This document shows positions 59,816 to 64,000 of a DNA stretch of 64,000 nt, one piece after another (the first letter of the stretch is position 1; each line of letters opens with the position of its first letter). A program made the position numbers and the translations under genes. The stretch comes from Ahaetulla prasina (Eukaryota; Chordata; Lepidosauria; Squamata; Colubridae), in the NCBI RefSeq assembly GCF_028640845.1, contig NC_080540.1:154573920-154637919 (forward strand). The letters are read 5' to 3'. A model generated the notes under the pieces. That model was not told the DNA's origin. It was given only the letters and a program-made list of their open reading frames with translations, and ran no database searches.

Positions 59816-59990
59816 ATACTCCTCCCTTTATTTTTCCCACAACCACAATCTTGTGAGGTGGGTTGGGCTGGGAGAAAGTGACTGGCTCAAAGTCACCCAG
59901 CCGGTTTTTCACATCTAAGGTGGAGAATAGGATTTACAATCTTTTGGTTCCTGGGCCAACAGTTTAGCTACTACAACACCTTAACCAGTA
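59816..59990. mobile_element. old SINE/LINE fragment (MIR/L2-like core)
   Basis: AATCTTGTGAGGTGGGTTGG and AGTGACTGGCTCAAAGTCAC, then CCCAGCCGG, resemble ancient amniote MIR/L2-type repeats. The family is not certain. Confidence 0.5.
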
Positions 59991-60095
59991 GCCAAACTGA
60001 CTTTAAGGCAGCAATTTTAAGGACGGATCAGATGAACATGCCATTGTTACTGGATGGGTGCAGGTTAATTTTGATTTTTTGACAGGATACATGTG

Positions 60096-60375
60096 TAATA
60101 ACAGAGTAACAGAGTTGCAAGGGGGCTTGGAGGTCTTCTAATCCAACCCCCTGCTCAGGCAGGAAACCCTATACCATTTCAGACAAATGGTTGCCCAATC
60201 TCTTCTTAAAAACCTTCAATAATGGAACACCCACAACTTCTGGAGTCAAGTTGTTCCACTGGTTAATTTTTCTAATTGTCAGGAAATCTCTCATTAGTTC
60301 TTGATTGGTTCTCTCCTTGATTAATTTCCATTCATTGCTTCTTGTCCTGCCTTCAGGTGCTTTGGAGGCCATTTC
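60096..60375 (-). mobile_element. CR1 LINE 3' UTR, antisense
   Basis: The minus strand contains the CR1 3' consensus blocks AGAAATTTCC-like/GATTTCCTGACAATTAG, TGGAACAACTTGACTCCAGA and GGTTTCCTGCCTGAGCAGGG. It ends with TTGGATTAGAAGACCTCC. Confidence 0.85.
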
Positions 60376-60556
60376 TGCTTGTACCTAAAGTACAAAGCTT
60401 GTATACAAAGTACAAAGGCATTTAACAAACTATGTCACAATTTACTTCTTGGAAAGATAGAAAAATGTGGGTCAGACAGCATCACCACCAGATGGATTCG
60501 TAACTGGCTGACAAACCACACTCAACGTGTAGTCCTCAATGGAACTTCATCTACAT

Positions 60557-60650
60557 CAGTGGTTCTCAACCTTTATAGTGCTGCGACCCCTTTAATACAA
60601 TTCCCCACGATGTGGCGACCCCAACCATAAAATTATTTTCGTTTTGAATT
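60557..60650 (-). mobile_element. SPIN-like hAT end
   Basis: CAGTGGTTCTCAACCTTTAT, CTGCGACCCCTTTAATACA and CCAACCATAAAATTATTTTC match my recollection of the other SPIN terminus. The inner boundary is unclear; related sequence may extend to about 60690. Confidence 0.68.
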
Positions 60651-61073
60651 TATTGCGCCTGAGGCCGTATTGGCTAGCGATCTGAACTGCTTGCGATTGA
60701 GAAGGATCGGAGAGTCCTAGTGGACAACCACTTAAATATGAGCCAATAGTATGCTGTAGCTGTCAAAAAAAGCCAATGCAATCCTAGGCTGCATTAACAG
60801 AGAGATAGAATCAGGATCACGTGAAGTGCCTTTTAATGCCTTGGTAAGACCATACTTGGAATATTGCCTCCAGTTTTGGTCACCATGATATAAATAGATG
60901 TCAAGACTCTAGAAAGAGTGTAGAGAAGATGATTAGGGGGCTGGAAGCGAAACATTCTAGTACATCCAGTATAATGAAAAGAAGGATTAGGGTTATATGA
61001 TAGCAGTATTCCAATATTTGAGGGCCTGCCACAAGAAAGAGGGGGTTCAGCTTCTTCGCCAATCCATCTAAAG

Positions 61074-61318
61074 CAGAGCTGGGTTTTAGCAGGTTCTGAC
61101 CAGTTCTGGAGAACCGGTAGTAAAAATTCTGACTGACTGACCACCCCCATCTATTCTCTGCCTCCCGAGTCCCAGCTGATCGGGAGGAAATGGGGATTTT
61201 GCAGTAATCTTCCCCTAGATTGGGGAGGGAATGGGGATTTTGCAGTAACCTTCCCCTGCCACACTGACCAAGCCACACCCACAGAACCAGTAGTCAAAAA
61301 ATTTGAAACCAACCACTG
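61074..61318. mobile_element. hAT-type element, perfect TSD, inside CR1
   Basis: It starts CAGAGCTGGGTTTTAG and ends AAACCAACCACTG. ATCTAAAG flanks it at 61066-61073 and 61319-61326. It is an inverted relative of 39297-39606. Confidence 0.93.
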
Positions 61319-61509
61319 ATCTAAAGGCAGAACAAGAAGCAATGGATGGCAATTAATCAAGGAGAGAACCAATCTAGAACTAATGAGAAATTTCCTGACA
61401 ATGAGAAAAATTAACCAGTAGAACAGTTTGACTCCAGAAGTTGTGGATGCTCCATCACTGGAAGTTTTAAGAAGAGACTGAGCAGCCATTTGTCTGAAAT
61501 GGTAAACGG

Positions 61510-61644
61510 CAGGGCTGTCAAACTCCTGGCCTGTGGGCTGGATGCATCACGCACTGGCTATGCCCACGCCTGGTTTAGTGAATGGGAAAAAAGTTCCAAT
61601 ACATCATGTGATGCTGCCGTGACGATGTGAGTTTGACATTCCTG
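61510..61644. mobile_element. hAT MITE inside CR1
   Basis: The ends are CAGGGCTGTCAAACTCC and GAGTTTGACATTCCTG. The flanks GTAAACGG and GTAGAGGG match at six of eight, and the interrupted CR1 sequence reads through. Confidence 0.85.
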
Positions 61645-62400
61645 GTAGAGGGTTTCCTGCTTCAGCAGGGGTTGGATTAGAAGACCTCCAAGGTCCCTTC
61701 CAACTCTATTATTCTGTTAACTGAGGAATATGGAGCTGTTGTGTACTGTTTACACAATTAATTAATAAACTGACATTTACTGCATTCTGGAACCCCTTCC
61801 CACTACCAACTGAGGAGTTGCTCTGTAAAGGCAAATGCTGTAAAGGCAAATGCTGAAGCAGAGGACTTGCACAGGGGAAAAAAGGTAGCAGATGTAGCTG
61901 GGCTGAGGACCATTTGAGGTCATCTACCATCTGCTACAATACAAAGATATACGAGTTGCATAGAACAGTTGGTGAAGCCCAGGACATCAATCTCCTAGGT
62001 CTATGGGGAGCCCCGATTGTAAATCAAGCGAATAAATGCAAAAAATGGAAGGACGATTTTGATGCAAACTCTACCCTCAGTGTGGGATAGACGGTCTTTG
62101 TGATAATGTGAAGTGCAAAGTAAATTTGTGAGCTTATGGACATACCTAATCGGTTCCTATTTTAAAGTACTTTTAATTGCCTTGGTTTCTCATTGAGAAT
62201 CCCGAGGGATGTAAGAATGCTGCTGCATTTGTTCCTCAGAAAATGACACTCAATTAACAAAAACAAATAAGAATTATTAAAAGTGGGATGTGGGTGAACA
62301 TATTTTGCACACCTACAGGTCTGGGTGTGCAAAATTCCCTTTTCCTGTAAGGCTGGGGATTCTGAAAGTTTACTAAGGTAAGCACACTATGGTTAATTTT

Positions 62401-62580
62401 TATTTATTTATTTATTTTTATTTGTCACAACAATATGTGTTTATATGCTATATAATCTTTTTGTATGATACCTACATATATTGTTGTGACAAAATAAAAT
62501 AAATAAAATAAATAAAAAATAAAATAAATATACATAGGTATCACACAAAAAGATTATACAGTATATAAACATATATATGA
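62401..62580. repeat. AT-rich repeat with nested inverted repeats
   Basis: A (TTTA)n run, TTTGTCACAACAATAT and its inverse ATATTGTTGTGACAAA, (AAATA)n, then a second inverted copy of TATAATCTTTTTGT...GATACCTA surround the A-rich centre. Confidence 0.7.
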
Positions 62581-62677
62581 GGAGATATAAGGAAGTATAA
62601 GCATATATATATAAGAAGAAAAAGAAAAACAATAGGACAGGAATGGTAGGCATCCACCATTACTATATATTATATAC

Positions 62678-62987
62678 CATGGGTTGGCAACCTTAAACAC
62701 TCAAAGAGCCACAAAGGTCCTAACTTGAAGCCCCTGTTCAATTCTGGAACCAACCAGAAGTCCAGTTCCCCCATCATAGTCTCCTCCTAGCGCGTTGTCG
62801 TTTTTCCTCTGCTGACCAGAAGTCTGGTTCCCCTACCACAGAGTTTTCTCCTAGCATGGCATCCTTCTTCCTCTACCTGTCCTAACCAAAAGCCCTATCA
62901 CTTGTTGAGCCGACCAACAATAGGGAGCCGCAGCAAAGGGATGAAAGGGCCACATGTGGCTCCAGAGCCTCGGGTTGCTGACCCCTG
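62678..62987. mobile_element. hAT-type element
   Basis: It starts CATGGGTTGGCAACCTT and ends GGTTGCTGACCCCTG. The flanks TTATATAC and TTATGTAC match at seven of eight. It is an inverted relative of 57413-57909. Confidence 0.88.
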
Positions 62988-62995
62988 TTATGTAC

Positions 62996-63786
62996 TGTAA
63001 ATACAAAATCTGAAACACCCCCTCCCCCAGTTACAATAAACAGCAGGTATTCAAAGGCTTTGTGGGGATCACCATTATGACATGCTTGTGCAGCCTGAAT
63101 GTTTAGAAAGAAAATCCTAACATCTAGAAAGACAGCCAAATCTTGCAAACTTTTGTCCGTGTTACATTCCTGATCCTACATATTTTTTAATGCAATCTTA
63201 GCATTGTGGCTTTTTACAACATTATGTAATTGGTCTCAGACCCGGGGTTAATGTATTACTTTATTTTGGGAGGCCCTGTTTGTTTGACTTGTATTACTTT
63301 TAAGATTGTTTTATTCCAGGGTGCCTTTGTAGCTTTGTTTTATGGATTATTTGGTTTGGTATGCCACTCAGAGTTCATTAGAGTTGGGTAACTATAACAA
63401 ATTCAAATAAATAAGTAAATGAATGAAACTGCTCAAGGGAACACAAAAATCTCAGCAGAGTTGGACATTTTATATTTTTACTTAACTAAAAATTCCTTTT
63501 GGATCTGCAAGTGATCCCTGGAAATAGCACACCTGTCTGAGGTTTGTACCGTCAATCCTGATTTACAATGCAAGGCTAATAGGAAGACAGGAAGACGGAT
63601 TCTTTTATAAATTCACAAAAGAAGAGATTTTAGGTAAGTAGAGCAAAATCCTTTCCCTTCCCCTTGGTTGTTCTATAGGTACTTTTCTTCTCAGACAAGC
63701 TCTAGTGCTGAAAATATGTTTGTCCTGTAGGGGGGAAAAAAATAGGGAAAAATCTATAATGAAGCAAAAGCCCGGGGAATGATTCA
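62996..63786. other. no gene recognised
   Basis: No convincing ORF or repeat was seen. Confidence 0.35.
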
Positions 63787-63840
63787 GAATGAAGAATTAC
63801 AGAGATGAAAGGGACCGTGGAGATCTTCTAGTCCAACCCA
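63787..63840 (-). mobile_element. CR1-type tail fragment
   Basis: GGGACCGTGGAGATCTTCTA then GTCCAACCCATCTGA resembles the start of an antisense CR1 3' end. Confidence 0.5.
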
Positions 63841-64000
63841 TCTGAATTGTGTATCCTTTCATCGTTAAATCATTTCTCATCTAACGATGTTGCTAAATCT
63901 GAGGGATCCACAGCAGGAAGTTCTCTTGAGAGCTCTCACACATATTCCTGGTGATCTCTCCTCCACTTTCTCTCCCCCACAAGACAGATCTGCTAAACCA

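Larger units (their letters stand above)
60379..61718 (+). mobile_element. CR1 LINE 3' half, interrupted by three hAT elements
   Basis: 60411-60545 encodes a CR1 RT segment (AFNKLCHNLLLGKIEK, RWIRNWLTNHTQRVVLNGT). From about 60700 the RT C-terminus and 3' UTR continue (CAATGCAATCCTAGGCTGCA, AAATTTCCTGACAATGAG) to the tail GGTCCCTTCCAACTCTATTA. SPIN-like sequence (60557) and hAT elements (61074, 61510) split it. Confidence 0.85.

Overview
The window is a stretch of vertebrate nuclear DNA, most likely from a snake or close squamate relative. There are no long prokaryote-style genes. One conserved multi-exon gene is recognisable, and the rest is introns and intergenic DNA filled with repeats. 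The squamate assignment is inferred from the repeat mix: BovB/RTE, CR1 and L2-type LINEs, Sauria-type and other tRNA-derived SINEs, many short hAT elements, long (ATT)n and GATA/CTAT arrays, and SPIN-like hAT ends.

The gene is ASIC1 (acid-sensing ion channel 1) on the minus strand, from about 31.5 kb down to 8.37 kb. All ten coding exons of an ASIC1b-type transcript can be placed with GT/AG boundaries and consistent phases: 30869-31507, 22272-22422, 20913-21040, 19403-19553, 13421-13477, 13152-13305, 11477-11568, 11171-11250, 10684-10788 and 8369-8473. They give 553 residues from the first ATG, or 527 from a better-context ATG. The shared exons 2-10 are highly conserved (extracellular domain, GAS selectivity filter, C-terminal EDFTC). 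The isoform-specific first exon is divergent, and several positions linked to proton gating are changed. No ASIC1a-type first exon is visible.

Layout. 1-8.3 kb: a SPIN-like hAT end, microsatellites and the probable ASIC1 3' UTR/flank. 8.4-31.5 kb: ASIC1. Its introns hold hAT elements, SINEs, L2 tails, a solo LTR with a perfect 5-bp target duplication (20112-20794) and a 1.8-kb tandem duplication (24.35-28.05 kb). 32.8-36.9 kb: a nest in which a DIRS-like reverse transcriptase remnant was interrupted by an ORF1-only L1 (33017-34821, 16-bp target duplication) and a palindromic hAT MITE, followed by an L2-type LINE. 40.5-45 kb: LINE tails and a decayed gamma-type endogenous retrovirus remnant. 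45.7-49.5 kb: a 3.8-kb nest inside an old hAT element that includes an apparently perfect 1300-bp tandem duplication. 50.5-53.4 kb: a degraded antisense BovB, a SINE and GATA-type arrays. 54-64 kb: SINEs, hAT elements, CR1 fragments and a possible unidentified pseudogene at 58.7-59.7 kb.

No RNA genes, CRISPR arrays or second intact host gene were found. All family assignments come from reading the sequence and from general knowledge of the families. No database search was run.
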